Positions 42,599-51,579 of a stretch of DNA of 64,000 nucleotides are shown here, piece by piece. The notes under the pieces were generated by a model, which saw nothing but the letters and a program-made list of their open reading frames with translations, was not told the origin of the DNA and made no database searches. The position numbers were made by a program, and so were the translations under genes. This DNA comes from Bordetella petrii (GTDB lineage Bacteria; Pseudomonadota; Gammaproteobacteria; Burkholderiales; Burkholderiaceae_B): contig NC_010170.1 of assembly GCF_000067205.1 (NCBI RefSeq), positions 248,001 to 312,000 of the forward strand. The letters run 5' to 3'. The first letter of the stretch is position 1. The number at the start of each line of letters is the position of its first letter.

Positions 42599-43810
42599 TC
42601 ATATCACGCGTTGTTCGCGCAGTTCCGCGAGTTGATCGGCCGTGATGCCGAACTCTGCGTAGACCTCGGCGTTGTGTTCGCCGACCGAAGGGCCCGAGCG
42701 CGGGGCGGGCATGTCGCGGCCGATGACGCGCGGCACGATGCAGGGTGCAGGCAGGCTGCCATGGTCGGGGTCGGGCAGCCGGATGATGGCGTTGCGCGCC
42801 TGGAAGTGTGGATCGGCCTTGATGTCCTCGATGTCGTACACCTTGGTGAAGGGAATCTCGTGCGGTTCGAGCTGGGCGCAGATGTCCGCGAAGGCATGCG
42901 ACGCGAACCATTGCGCCAGCGCACCATCCAGCGCGTCCATGTTCTGCACCCGCTTGGGCAGCGTGTCGAAACGGGGGTCGGTGATCCATTCCGGCTTTCC
43001 GACAGCATTGCATAACCGCACATAGACCGCCTGCGACGATGCAACCAGCGAAAAATAGACGCCATCCTTGCTGCGATACATGTTCGAAGGCGAGGTGTAC
43101 GTGGTTCGGTTGCCCGCGGCACGCCGCACCTGGCCCAGTTGTTCATGCTCCACAGGCAGCGGGTCCAGCATGCGGAACAGCGCTTCCGTGGCGGCAAGAT
43201 CGACTTCCGCGCCCGGTAATTCCGGATTGCCGCGCAGGCGCGCCACTTCCGCCGCGATGGCGAACGCACAGAAAATGCCGGCAATGGAGTCGCCCAGCGG
43301 AAAGTTGCTGTGCAGCGGCGAGCCGCCCGCTTCACCCGTCAGGTTGGTGAAGCCGCTCATCGCCTCGAACACGCGCGCGAACCCGGCCCGCGAACGGTAC
43401 GGCCCGGTCTGGCCGAAACCCGTCAGGCGCACCACGATCAGGCGGGGATTGGCCCGGTGCAAGGTCTCGATATCCAGGCCCCAGCGGTCCATGCTGCCAC
43501 TGCGGAAATTCTCCACCAGCACGTCGAAGCTCGGCAGCATCGACAGCAGGATCTGCCGCCCCTGTTCTTTGCGCACATCCAGCGTGATGCCGCGCTTGCC
43601 GCGGTTCGCTACCTTCCACCACAGCGGCGAACCGTCCTTGATGGGCTGCATGTGGCGTAGCGCGTCGCTGCCGTCCGGAAGTTCCAGTTTCACGACGTCG
43701 GCGCCATGGTCGGCGCACAGGGTGGCCCCGCTGGGCGCGGCCAGCACCGTCGCCATATCGAGGATCCGGACGCCGGCAAGCGCGCCGGAAGAAGAGGGTG
43801 TCAGAGTCAT
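42599..43810 (-). CDS. Class III (Frc-like) CoA-transferase
   Basis: 403 residues. GVRILDMATVLAAPSGATLCADHGAD at the start is given here in part (GVRILDMATVLAAPSGATL); GKRGITLDVRKEQGR, VLVENFRSGSM, and FPLGDSIAGIFCAF with the catalytic Asp are all typical of formyl-CoA/succinyl-CoA-dependent transferases. It would activate an organic acid by moving CoA from another thioester. First gene of the operon, divergent from the IclR regulator. Confidence 0.87.
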   Translation of the reverse strand: MTLTPSSSGALAGVRILDMATVLAAPSGATLCADHGADVVKLELPDGSDALRHMQPIKDGSPLWWKVANRGKRGITLDVRKEQGRQILLSMLPSFDVLVENFRSGSMDRWGLDIETLHRANPRLIVVRLTGFGQTGPYRSRAGFARVFEAMSGFTNLTGEAGGSPLHSNFPLGDSIAGIFCAFAIAAEVARLRGNPELPGAEVDLAATEALFRMLDPLPVEHEQLGQVRRAAGNRTTYTSPSNMYRSKDGVYFSLVASSQAVYVRLCNAVGKPEWITDPRFDTLPKRVQNMDALDGALAQWFASHAFADICAQLEPHEIPFTKVYDIEDIKADPHFQARNAIIRLPDPDHGSLPAPCIVPRVIGRDMPAPRSGPSVGEHNAEVYAEFGITADQLAELREQRVI

Positions 43811-43877
43811 ACGGGCATGAAGCGAGGTTGTGTCAGACCCCCGTTATGCCCGAGCCCGGGGTGGCCAGCAACGATGT

Positions 43878-43894
43878 GTTTTGCACAGCGAAAC
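43878..43894. promoter_or_regulatory. Near-perfect inverted repeat, possible IclR-family operator
   Basis: GTTTTGC and GCGAAAC flank ACA in the 126-base gap between the divergent CoA-transferase and IclR genes. One mismatch in seven-base arms. IclR regulators bind such short palindromes next to their own promoters; this is an inference from position. Confidence 0.4.
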
Positions 43895-43936
43895 AGTACT
43901 CTCGAATCGTTGACTGCTTATTTCGAAGGACCAATC

Positions 43937-44776
43937 ATGCCTGCGCCGACACAACGAAATCGAAAAGTGAGTGCCATTTCCCTTCCCGGCCTGGTCAACC
44001 CGCACGACCTGTCTTCCGACCGCCAGTTCTCGATGAACCTGGCGCGAGGGCTGGAAGTGCTGCGCGCGTTCACGGCCTCGGCGCCTCTGCTGGGCAACCG
44101 CGAGATCGCCGACCGCACGGGCCTGCCCAAGCCGACGGTGTCGCGGCTGACTTACACGCTGACGTTGCTGGGCTACCTGAGCCGTGATCCGCAATTGCAG
44201 AAGTACCGGCTGGGGCCGGGCGTGCTGGCCTTGGGCCATCCGCTGCTTGCCAGCATGCACGTGCGCCAGCTTGCCAAACCCGTCATGGAGGCCTTGGCGC
44301 GCACCACGGGGTGCACCGTCAATCTCGGCATCCGGGACCGGGACAACGTGGTCTACATCGACTCGGTGCGCGCCGATTCGGCCAATCAGCACCTGCCCGA
44401 CATCGGCACGTCTCGCCCGCTGCTGGCCAGTTCGATCGGCCGTGCGCTGATTCTGGCCTACCCGGCCGCGGAGCGGACTGCCATTCTCAATTATCTGAAA
44501 GTGCAGAATCGCGCCTATTTCGAGCAATACCGAGGCGTCTGGGAGGCCGACCTGAAGCGCTTTGCCGCGGGCGGGTATTGCCATTCCAAGGGCGATTGGC
44601 AAAAGGATATACACGCGGTCGCCGTGCCCATCCGCCGGCCCCATGGCGAGCCGCCGCTGGCGCTGAACTGCACGATCGCTGCCCACCGGGTGCAGAAAGA
44701 CAAGCTGGTGCACGAGGTTGTGCCGCTGCTGAAAGAAGCGGTGCACAAGCTCGCGTTCGAGCAGGGCCTGAACTGA
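43937..44776 (+). CDS. IclR-family transcriptional regulator
   Basis: 279 residues from ATG 43937 with GAAGGA upstream. Winged HTH at about 28-90 (FSMNLARGLEVLRAFTASAP, EIADRTGLPKPTVSRLTYTL, YLSRDPQLQKYRLGPGVLAL), then an IclR effector domain (ASSIGRALILAYP, CHSKGDWQKDIHAVAVPI). It stands between the two arms of the acyl-CoA cluster and probably controls both. Confidence 0.9.
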   Translation: MPAPTQRNRKVSAISLPGLVNPHDLSSDRQFSMNLARGLEVLRAFTASAPLLGNREIADRTGLPKPTVSRLTYTLTLLGYLSRDPQLQKYRLGPGVLALGHPLLASMHVRQLAKPVMEALARTTGCTVNLGIRDRDNVVYIDSVRADSANQHLPDIGTSRPLLASSIGRALILAYPAAERTAILNYLKVQNRAYFEQYRGVWEADLKRFAAGGYCHSKGDWQKDIHAVAVPIRRPHGEPPLALNCTIAAHRVQKDKLVHEVVPLLKEAVHKLAFEQGLN

Positions 44777-44799
44777 ATTCATTCCATGTGGGGACATCC

Positions 44800-45954
44800 A
44801 TGATCCGAGATCCGATCAAATTCGAGGCGATGCTCAACGAGGTACGCGAGTTTCTGCGCGCCGAATGCCTGCCGATCGAGCAGCAGGTGGACGAGAACGA
44901 TGTCATTCCCGAGCCCGTGGTGCAGCGGATGCGCGACCTGGGGTTGTTCGGCCACAGCATTCCCCAGGAGTACGGGGGCGCCGGTCTTACTACCGAAGAA
45001 CTGGCTCGGGTGAACATCGAAGTGTCACAGGTTGCCACGGCTTTCCGGGCGCGGTTTGGCGGCAACACAGGCATCGCGTCCGAATCGCTGGTGGCCGACG
45101 GCACGCCGGAGCAGAAGCGCCAGTATCTGCCGCTATTGGCAAGCGGCCAGATCACGGGATGCTTCGCCCTGACCGAACCCGAGGCCGGATCGGATGCCAC
45201 CGCGCTGAAGACGCGGGCGGTGCGCGACGGCGCCTACTACGAAATAAGCGGCCGGAAGTGCTTTATTACCAACGCGCCCATCGCCGACCTGTTCACCGTT
45301 TTCGCACGCACTGATCCTGACAGCAGGGGCTCGGCCGGCATTTCCGCGTTTTTGGTGGAACGCGACACTCCCGGACTGGCCACGCCGCCAGCCTACCGCA
45401 AGCTGGGCCAGCATGGCTCGCCGGTGGGCGAGGTGGTGCTGGACCGGGTGCGCGTGCATGAAAGCGCGATTGTCGGCGGCACAGAAGGACGAGGGTTCCG
45501 CACCGCCATGAAAGCGCTCAACAAGCAGCGCATCAACCTGGCTGGCCTGTGCGTCGGCCCCGCCATTCGCCTGGTGCGCGAAATGGTGCGGCGGGCGCAC
45601 GAGCGAAAGCAGTTCGGCCAGGCAATTGGCGAATTCCAACTGGTGCAGCAGATGATTGCGGAAAGCAATACGGCTGTCCATGCCGCCCGGGCCCTGGTGC
45701 TCGAAACGGCGCGCAAGCGCGACGACGGCGTGGACGTGACACTGGAGGCATCGATGTGCAAGTTGTTCGCTTCCGAAATGTGCGGCCAGGTCGCCGACCG
45801 CGCGGTGCAGGTTTTTGGCGGCGCCGGCTACATCGCCGGAAACGTGGTGGAACGCTTCTACCGCGATGTGCGGGTGTTCCGCCTGTACGAGGGAACCAGC
45901 CAGATCCACATTGCCAATATCGCAAAGCGGACCATGGCTGCCATGCCGGGGTGA
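44800..45954 (+). CDS. Acyl-CoA dehydrogenase
   Basis: 384 residues from ATG 44800. FAD- and substrate-binding motifs: CFALTEPEAGSDATALKTRA, KCFITNAPIADLF, ERKQFGQAIGEFQLVQQMIA, QVFGGAGYIAGN, and the catalytic Glu in LYEGTSQIH. It oxidises an acyl-CoA at the alpha-beta bond. Starts 23 bases after the IclR stop. Confidence 0.9.
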   Translation: MIRDPIKFEAMLNEVREFLRAECLPIEQQVDENDVIPEPVVQRMRDLGLFGHSIPQEYGGAGLTTEELARVNIEVSQVATAFRARFGGNTGIASESLVADGTPEQKRQYLPLLASGQITGCFALTEPEAGSDATALKTRAVRDGAYYEISGRKCFITNAPIADLFTVFARTDPDSRGSAGISAFLVERDTPGLATPPAYRKLGQHGSPVGEVVLDRVRVHESAIVGGTEGRGFRTAMKALNKQRINLAGLCVGPAIRLVREMVRRAHERKQFGQAIGEFQLVQQMIAESNTAVHAARALVLETARKRDDGVDVTLEASMCKLFASEMCGQVADRAVQVFGGAGYIAGNVVERFYRDVRVFRLYEGTSQIHIANIAKRTMAAMPG

Positions 45955-45990
45955 ATGCCCGGCCATATTCATAATAAGCAAGGAGACACC

Positions 45991-46962
45991 ATGAAAATCA
46001 CGCATCTGCTGGCGGCCTGCGCGCTTGCCATGCTTGTCCCGGCATCCGCCATGGCGCAGGGCGATTACCCCACCCGGACGATCAAGATCGTCGTGCCCTT
46101 CTCGGCGGGCGGCATCGTCGATTCCGTCGCGAGGCTGATCGGCGACAAGCTGGCCACCCGCTACGGCCAGGCGGTCGTCGTGGAAAACCGTACCGGGGCC
46201 GGCGGCGCCATTGGCACCGACTACGTCGCGCGCGCGCCCGCCGACGGATACACGTTGCTGTTGGTCAGCCCCAGCCATGCGGTGGCGCCCATACTGAAGA
46301 AGAACATTGCCTGGAATCCGGTGCGCGACTTCAAGGCGATTGCCGGGTTCGGCATTGTGCCCAATATCATCGTCGTGCACCCCAGCGTGCCCGCCAAAAC
46401 CATGGCCGAATTGATTGCCCTGGCGAAGAAAAGCGACCCCCCGATGACTTATTCCACAGCCGGCGTGGGCACGTCGAACCATTTGTCCGGGGAATTGCTG
46501 GCGCAGGAAGCCCACATCAAGCTGACTCACGTGCCGTACAAGGGCCAGACGGATGCGTTGAACGACTTGCTGGCCGGACGGGTCGAGATGATGCCATTGA
46601 CGGCGGCCCTGGCCATTCAGCAGGTCCAGGCGGGCAAACTGCGCGGCCTGGCGGTCACCACAGCCAAGCGCGCCAGCGCCGTGCCCGACTTGCCCACGGT
46701 GGCCGAAGCGGCCGACCTGCCTGATTATGCCGTGGGCACCTGGTTCGGACTGGTTGCTCCCGCCGCGACGCCGGCGGAGGTGCGCGAAAAGCTGGCGCGC
46801 GATGTAAGCGAAATCATCGCCATGCCGGATGTGCAGGCCAAGTTCGCCTCGCTGGGCATGGAGCTGGCGCCGCAGTCGCCGGCCGAGTTCGATGCGTTCG
46901 TGGCGGCCGAGTTCGACAAATGGGGCAAGGTGTTCAAGCAGGCCGGCATCGAGGCAAACTGA
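45991..46962 (+). CDS. Bug-family tripartite tricarboxylate transporter receptor
   Basis: 323 residues from ATG 45991 behind AAGGAGA. The signal peptide ends at AMAQ. TRTIKIVVPFSAGGIVDSVARL, ENRTGAGGAIGTDYVARA, TYSTAGVGTSNHLSGELL and VPYKGQTDALNDL are family motifs. Located inside the acyl-CoA cluster, it probably binds the organic acid this cluster degrades. Confidence 0.9.
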   Translation: MKITHLLAACALAMLVPASAMAQGDYPTRTIKIVVPFSAGGIVDSVARLIGDKLATRYGQAVVVENRTGAGGAIGTDYVARAPADGYTLLLVSPSHAVAPILKKNIAWNPVRDFKAIAGFGIVPNIIVVHPSVPAKTMAELIALAKKSDPPMTYSTAGVGTSNHLSGELLAQEAHIKLTHVPYKGQTDALNDLLAGRVEMMPLTAALAIQQVQAGKLRGLAVTTAKRASAVPDLPTVAEAADLPDYAVGTWFGLVAPAATPAEVREKLARDVSEIIAMPDVQAKFASLGMELAPQSPAEFDAFVAAEFDKWGKVFKQAGIEAN

Positions 46963-46963
46963 G

Positions 46964-48067
46964 ATGTCGCGCATCCGCACGCCGATTTGCGATCTGCTGG
47001 AAATCCGCCACCCCATCTTCGGTTTTTCGCATGAACCGGATGTGGTGGTCGCCCTTGCGCAGGCCGGCGGCTTTCCCGTGCTGGGGTTGGGGCGCGACGA
47101 GCCCGCGCGCATTCCAGATATCGTGTCCGAAGTCGAAAGCCGGCTCAAGGGGCTACCCTATGGCATAGACCTGATGCTGCCGGCCAACGTGCCCGAACAG
47201 GCCGACCTGGCCGGCCTGCGTGCGTCGCTGCCGCAAGAGCATGTCGAGTTTGTCGATGGTTTGCGGCGCCGCTTCGGCATCAAGCCGCCGCTCAAGCCCA
47301 GCTTCTTCACATCGCATGCCCGGTCCGAGGCGCTGTTCGAGGCGCAGATCGACGCGGTGCTGCAGTCCAACGCGCGGGTCGTTGCCACGGCCATCGGGCT
47401 GCGGCCCGGGCTTCTCCAGGAAGCCCGCCGGCGCGGCAAGCTCAGCTTTTCCCTGGTCGGGTCGGTGCGGCATGCGCAGAAAGCCCTGGCGCTGGGCGTG
47501 GATGTGCTGGTGGCGCAGGGGTACGACGCCGGAGGGCACACCGGGCCGGTAGGCACGATGTCATTGCTGCCCCAGGTTATTGCGGCGGCGAACGGCAAGC
47601 CGGTGTTGGCGGCTGGCGGAATCGCCACGGGCGGGCAGGTGCTGGGCTGCGTCGGAATGGGCGCCCAGGGCGCGTGGCTGGGCACGCTGTGGATGGCCGC
47701 CCGCGAAAACCATACCCCGGCAGCGCTGCTGCAGCGCCTGGTGGCCAGCGGCAGCGAAGACACGCTGATTTCGCGCGCCCACAGCGGCAAGCCCTGCCGC
47801 GTGGTGCGCAGCGAATGGATAGACGCGTGGGAAGCCGACGGCTCGCCGGCGCCATTGAAGATGCCTTTGCAGCAGGTGCTGACTGGCGACGTGTTTGCGT
47901 CGTTGCATGAACACGGCGAACCGCGGCTTATTTATGAAGCGGCGGGCCAGAGCGTGTTCGGCATCGACGGCGAGACCTGCGTGGCTGACCAGATGCGCAA
48001 GCTGGTCCGGGAAATGGACGAGGCCTGGGATTGCCTGGCCGCGCTAAGCCAGCCCGCCGCGTCGTAA
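46964..48067 (+). CDS. Nitronate monooxygenase-family flavoprotein
   Basis: 367 residues; ATG 46964 follows the Bug stop by a single base. FMN TIM-barrel of the NMO/2-nitropropane dioxygenase family: IRHPIFGFSHEPDVVVALAQ, VLVAQGYDAGGHTGPVGTM, and PVLAAGGIATGGQV, which bind FMN and hold the catalytic His. Many family members act as enoyl reductases or quinone reductases rather than on nitronates; in this cluster an acyl-CoA or enone substrate is possible. Confidence 0.82.
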   Translation: MSRIRTPICDLLEIRHPIFGFSHEPDVVVALAQAGGFPVLGLGRDEPARIPDIVSEVESRLKGLPYGIDLMLPANVPEQADLAGLRASLPQEHVEFVDGLRRRFGIKPPLKPSFFTSHARSEALFEAQIDAVLQSNARVVATAIGLRPGLLQEARRRGKLSFSLVGSVRHAQKALALGVDVLVAQGYDAGGHTGPVGTMSLLPQVIAAANGKPVLAAGGIATGGQVLGCVGMGAQGAWLGTLWMAARENHTPAALLQRLVASGSEDTLISRAHSGKPCRVVRSEWIDAWEADGSPAPLKMPLQQVLTGDVFASLHEHGEPRLIYEAAGQSVFGIDGETCVADQMRKLVREMDEAWDCLAALSQPAAS

Positions 48068-48143
48068 GCCGCGAGCCTTGATCCGCACGCCCGCTTGTCG
48101 CCGGAAGCGCCATTTCGCCGAACCCCTTGCCTGGACCAAGCCT

Positions 48144-49022
48144 ATGAATACCCCGATCTTTCATGCCGCGTCGCTCGTCATCGAGAACGGAATTGCGGAG
48201 TTCACTCACAACCATCCGGCTTCGCGCAATGCGATGTCAACGGCTTTGCGCGCCGACTACGCCCGCATGCTGGACGCGGTCGCGGCAGACGGCTCGGTGC
48301 GTGCGCTGATCTTGCGGGGCGCCGGGGGCAGCTTTTGCGCCGGCGGTGACCTGCATGAAATGGCGGACCGGCTGCGCGATCCGGCCGAGGGTTCGCCCGC
48401 GGCCACTCGCCGGCGCATCGGGGCCAGTGCGCCTTGGCTGCGCCGGTTGCTGGAGCTCGACGCCATCGTCATCGCGGCCGTGGAAGGCCCGGCTGCCGGC
48501 GCCGGCTTCAGTCTGGCGCTGCATGCCGACCTGGTCATTGCGTCACAGGACGCCCGATTCAGCATGTCGTTCCCGCGGATCGGCGCGGTGGCCGATTTCG
48601 GCGCGCATTATCTGTTGCCGCGCATCGTGGGGCTTTCCGCCGCCCGGGGCATCCTGCTGACTGGCCGCACCCTCGATGCGCGTGAAGCCCGCGCGCTGGG
48701 AATCGTGCATGCCCTGCATCCGGCCGGGCGGCTGACGCAGGCGGCGCACGCGCTGGCGCAGCAGATCTGCCGTGGACCCGCAGACGCCCTGGCGATGAGC
48801 AAGCGCCTGCTCAACCTGAGTTTCGATACCGATTACGCCACGATGGCCAATATGGAAGCCCTGTCGCAGGCAGTCGCGATGGCCGCGCCAGTGCACCGCG
48901 ACGCGGTGCGGCGCTTTGTAGAGAAGCAGGCGCAATCTTATGATTGGGACCGCGACGGCCAGGCAACGGGCCTGGGGCGGCGGGCTGGTGTGACGCCTAG
49001 CGTAACGCCTGGCGGGCGCTGA
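48144..49022 (+). CDS. Enoyl-CoA hydratase/isomerase family protein
   Basis: 292 residues from ATG 48144. Crotonase fold: LILRGAGGSFCAGGDLHEMA and EGPAAGAGFSLALHADLVIA form the oxyanion hole; FPRIGAVADFGAHYLLPRIV and TGRTLDAREARALGIV follow. The first catalytic Glu of classical hydratases is Arg here (FPRIG), so an isomerase, hydrolase or other crotonase reaction is as likely as hydration. Last gene of the plus-strand arm. Confidence 0.85.
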   Translation: MNTPIFHAASLVIENGIAEFTHNHPASRNAMSTALRADYARMLDAVAADGSVRALILRGAGGSFCAGGDLHEMADRLRDPAEGSPAATRRRIGASAPWLRRLLELDAIVIAAVEGPAAGAGFSLALHADLVIASQDARFSMSFPRIGAVADFGAHYLLPRIVGLSAARGILLTGRTLDAREARALGIVHALHPAGRLTQAAHALAQQICRGPADALAMSKRLLNLSFDTDYATMANMEALSQAVAMAAPVHRDAVRRFVEKQAQSYDWDRDGQATGLGRRAGVTPSVTPGGR

Positions 49023-49031
49023 TCTGCAAGC

Positions 49032-49778
49032 TCAGGCCGGAATCGGCAGCTTGCCTTGGTACAGAAAGCCCGATATCGGGTACGTGGCGACTTCGCGTCC
49101 GCCGGCCTGCTTGAAGGCGATGGTTTCGGCGCTTGCCTGGCACAGCCATGGGCTGGCGTCGCGCGGGCGCTTTTGCGCCATGGCGTCCAGCGTGAAGAGC
49201 CCAACGCAGCAGCCGCCCGCGGGGTCGCGCGCGGAGTAGTACTCGAAGGCCTGCACGCCCGCTTGGCGCATGTCGGTGCCCAGCTGCTGCGCGGCCTGGT
49301 AGCGCGCTGGATGCGCCAGCTCGGCCCGATAGGCGTCGAACGGCGGCGCTTGCAGGCGCACGCCTTGCGGCGTTTTGTATCCCACGGAAAACAGGGTGTG
49401 CTGGCTATGGATTTGCGCCTTGGGCGGGGGGGCATCCATCGAATGCCAGAACACGAATCGGTAATACGCCGATTCTGCCAGCGTCGTGCCGATGCTGCAG
49501 CCGCCATAGAAAATGCCCGGCTCGTGGGTGCGCCCGAAGCGCGAGCCCCATGGCAGCGGCGGATACCGGAAGGGCGTTTTCAGCAGATAGTGATAGCCGG
49601 CGTCAGCTTCCGGATAGGGCGGCTTGATGCTGTCGATCAGCGATTCCAGCACGGCCTGCTCTTCGAGCGTATCGACATAGCTCAGGGTGGCGATCTGTTC
49701 CTGGCTTTCGACCAGCCGGTAGAGCGTTCCGCCGACCGGGCCGATGTGTTGCGGTCCCTGGCAGACCTGCCAGATCAT
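49032..49778 (-). CDS. RES-domain toxin of a RES-Xre toxin-antitoxin system
   Basis: 248 residues. RES motif residues visible as GRTHEPGIFYGG (Arg), TTLAESAYYRFVFW (Glu), and a C-terminal Ser/Thr-rich part ending in YPISGFLYQG. RES toxins such as MbcT degrade NAD+. The start codon shares its A with the antitoxin stop (TGATG), so the pair is coupled, with the antitoxin gene first as is usual. Confidence 0.87.
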   Translation of the reverse strand: MIWQVCQGPQHIGPVGGTLYRLVESQEQIATLSYVDTLEEQAVLESLIDSIKPPYPEADAGYHYLLKTPFRYPPLPWGSRFGRTHEPGIFYGGCSIGTTLAESAYYRFVFWHSMDAPPPKAQIHSQHTLFSVGYKTPQGVRLQAPPFDAYRAELAHPARYQAAQQLGTDMRQAGVQAFEYYSARDPAGGCCVGLFTLDAMAQKRPRDASPWLCQASAETIAFKQAGGREVATYPISGFLYQGKLPIPA

Positions 49779-50149
49779 CAGACCTTGCCCCGGATGGCGT
49801 CGACGAAGCGCAGTACCGTCATCAGGCCCTGGATGGTTTCGATTTGCCGCGCCGGCACGCCGCCCGTGACCTTGTTGGGCGTGTGCATGAAATGGCGGAT
49901 CCAGTCGGGGTCGCCGCCGGCCAGGGTGTACAGGGCGCGCGCCATGCGCACCAGCAACAGGGCCAGCTCGCCTTGCTTGGAGGTGGGTTCGAGCGAGAGA
50001 TTCTGCTTCAGGCGGCTGACCGCGGTGCGGTGTATGCCCAGCACGGCGGCGAGGTCGGCCTGGCGCAGACCCAGTTGGTCGGCCGCCCGCAGCACGGCCT
50101 TGGCCAGGACGGCATCGGGAGACGGCGCGGTGCGGTGCAGGGCGGTCAT
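49778..50149 (-). CDS. Xre/MbcA/ParS-type antitoxin of the RES toxin
   Basis: 123 residues from ATG 50149. An HTH (LGLRQADLAAVLGIHRTAVS) is followed by the toxin-binding DUF2384-type domain (LVRMARALYTLAGGDPDWIR, ending in ETIQGLMTVLRFVDAIRGKV). The antitoxin inserts into the RES active site and represses its promoter. A long upstream in-frame reading to 51436 is antisense to RraA and YjbQ and is not a gene. Confidence 0.87.
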   Translation of the reverse strand: MTALHRTAPSPDAVLAKAVLRAADQLGLRQADLAAVLGIHRTAVSRLKQNLSLEPTSKQGELALLLVRMARALYTLAGGDPDWIRHFMHTPNKVTGGVPARQIETIQGLMTVLRFVDAIRGKV

Positions 50150-50162
50150 TAGGCTGCCTTTA

Positions 50163-50206
50163 TGTGCATATTGAACATATAATAGCTGAAGTGTGCAATA
50201 TGAACA
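50163..50206. promoter_or_regulatory. Repeated operator-like sequence upstream of the RES-Xre operon
   Basis: TGTGCATATTGAACA (50163-50177) and TGTGCAATATGAACA (50192-50206) are near-identical direct repeats, spaced 29 bases, 14 bases upstream of the antitoxin start. They fit binding sites for the Xre antitoxin. The region is also the promoter of the divergent yjbQ-like gene. Confidence 0.6.
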
Positions 50207-50248
50207 ATTCCGTACGCCCGGCGCCCGGGCCACTACCGGCAGGCAACT

Positions 50249-50668
50249 ATGTGGATACAGAAATCGCTGACGCTGGCCGCGCGCAGGCGCGGCTTCCATC
50301 TGGTGACAGACGAAATCCTGGCCCGGCTGCCCGAGCTGGGGCGCCTCAAGGTGGGCCTGTTGCACCTGTTCATCCAGCACACTTCGGCGTCGCTCACGAT
50401 CAACGAAAACGCCGATCCCACCGTGCGGGCCGATTTCGAGCGTTATTTCAACCACGCGGTGCCCGAAAACGAACCGTATTACCGGCACACTGATGAAGGC
50501 AGCGACGACCTGCCCGCGCACCTGAAGGCCAGCCTGCTCGGGCCCAGCTTGAGCATTCCCATTAGCGATGGCCGGCTTTGTCTCGGCACATGGCAGGGCA
50601 TTTACCTGTGCGAGCATCGCAACCATGGCGGCGCGCGCACCGTAGTGGCTACCGTGCAGGGCGAGTGA
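50249..50668 (+). CDS. YjbQ family (UPF0047) protein
   Basis: 139 residues. HLFIQHTSASLTINENADPTVR and LGTWQGIYLCEHRNHGGAR hold the conserved His, Asn and Asp residues of the family. YjbQ proteins have secondary thiamine-phosphate synthase activity, but the physiological role is not settled. Separate unit, divergent from the toxin-antitoxin pair. Confidence 0.9.
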   Translation: MWIQKSLTLAARRRGFHLVTDEILARLPELGRLKVGLLHLFIQHTSASLTINENADPTVRADFERYFNHAVPENEPYYRHTDEGSDDLPAHLKASLLGPSLSIPISDGRLCLGTWQGIYLCEHRNHGGARTVVATVQGE

Positions 50669-50759
50669 AGCGGCGGGCGCCTGGCCGGTGGTGTAAATTT
50701 TCCGCACATGCGCGCCGCGCCGGCATCGGCGCGTGCCTATCCTGAACCGGAGACCGCCC

Positions 50760-51461
50760 ATGACTACCCCGCAAGACGCGTCTGCCTTCCAGGCGCTGGC
50801 TGGTGTCACCACCGCCACCCTTACCACCATCCTGCTGAAGAAAGGCCTGCGCAATGTGTGGATACGCGGTGCGTTTCCGCTGGCGCCCGGCCTGCCGCGC
50901 AAGGTGGGGCGCGCGTTTACGGTGCGGTTCATTCCGGCCCGTGAAGACCTGGCTACGCCCGAGTCCTGGAGTTCGCCCAAATCCACCCGGGCCGCCATCG
51001 AGCACATGCCCGAGGGCTGCATTGCCGTGGTCGACGCCAACGGCGTCAAAGACGCCGGCTTCTGGGGCGATATCCTGTGCGCCCGCATGGCCAAGCGGGG
51101 GGTGGCGGGCCTGGTCAGCGACGGCGCGGTGCGCGACCTGGCGGGTGTCCTGTCCACCGGCCTGCCCATCTGGGCCAGCGGCGCGGCCGCGCCGCCCTCG
51201 GTGGCCGGCCTGACGTTCGTCGACTGGCAGCAACCCATAGGCTGCGGAGGCGTGGCGGTGTTTCCGGACGACGTGATCGTGGCCGACCAGGACGGCGCGG
51301 TGGTAATTCCCGCCGCGCTGCTCGGCGAGGTGGTTGCCCTGGCGGTCGAACAAGAGCGCCTGGAGGGCTGGATCATGGACGAAGTGCGGGGCGGCGCGGC
51401 GCTGCCCGGGTTGTATCCGCCCAACGCCGAGAACAAGGCCCGCTACGAGGCAAGCAAGTAG
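50760..51461 (+). CDS. RraA-like protein (HMG aldolase / oxaloacetate decarboxylase family)
   Basis: 233 residues from ATG 50760. The RraA fold shows as VTTATLTTILLKKG, VVDANGVKDAGFWGDILCA, GLVSDGAVRDLAG and VADQDGAVVIP. Members are aldolases for 4-hydroxy-4-methyl-2-oxoglutarate (the end of the protocatechuate 4,5-cleavage route) or RNase E regulators. In an aromatic-degrading genome an aldolase role is plausible but not shown. Confidence 0.82.
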   Translation: MTTPQDASAFQALAGVTTATLTTILLKKGLRNVWIRGAFPLAPGLPRKVGRAFTVRFIPAREDLATPESWSSPKSTRAAIEHMPEGCIAVVDANGVKDAGFWGDILCARMAKRGVAGLVSDGAVRDLAGVLSTGLPIWASGAAAPPSVAGLTFVDWQQPIGCGGVAVFPDDVIVADQDGAVVIPAALLGEVVALAVEQERLEGWIMDEVRGGAALPGLYPPNAENKARYEASK

Positions 51462-51579
51462 CCAGGCCTGCCGGGCGGGTGTTCGCGCGCGTTCGCGTCA
51501 TGTAGGATGTCGCGAACGCAAGGGCCGCAGGCTTGGCCAAGACCATCCTGCGGCCGCTTCATTTCAACTGGAGACGACA

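Noticed and set aside
50150..51436. Upstream extension of the Xre antitoxin frame
   Set aside because: It runs antisense through YjbQ and RraA genes and shows no similarity; the antitoxin starts at 50149 with repeats upstream.
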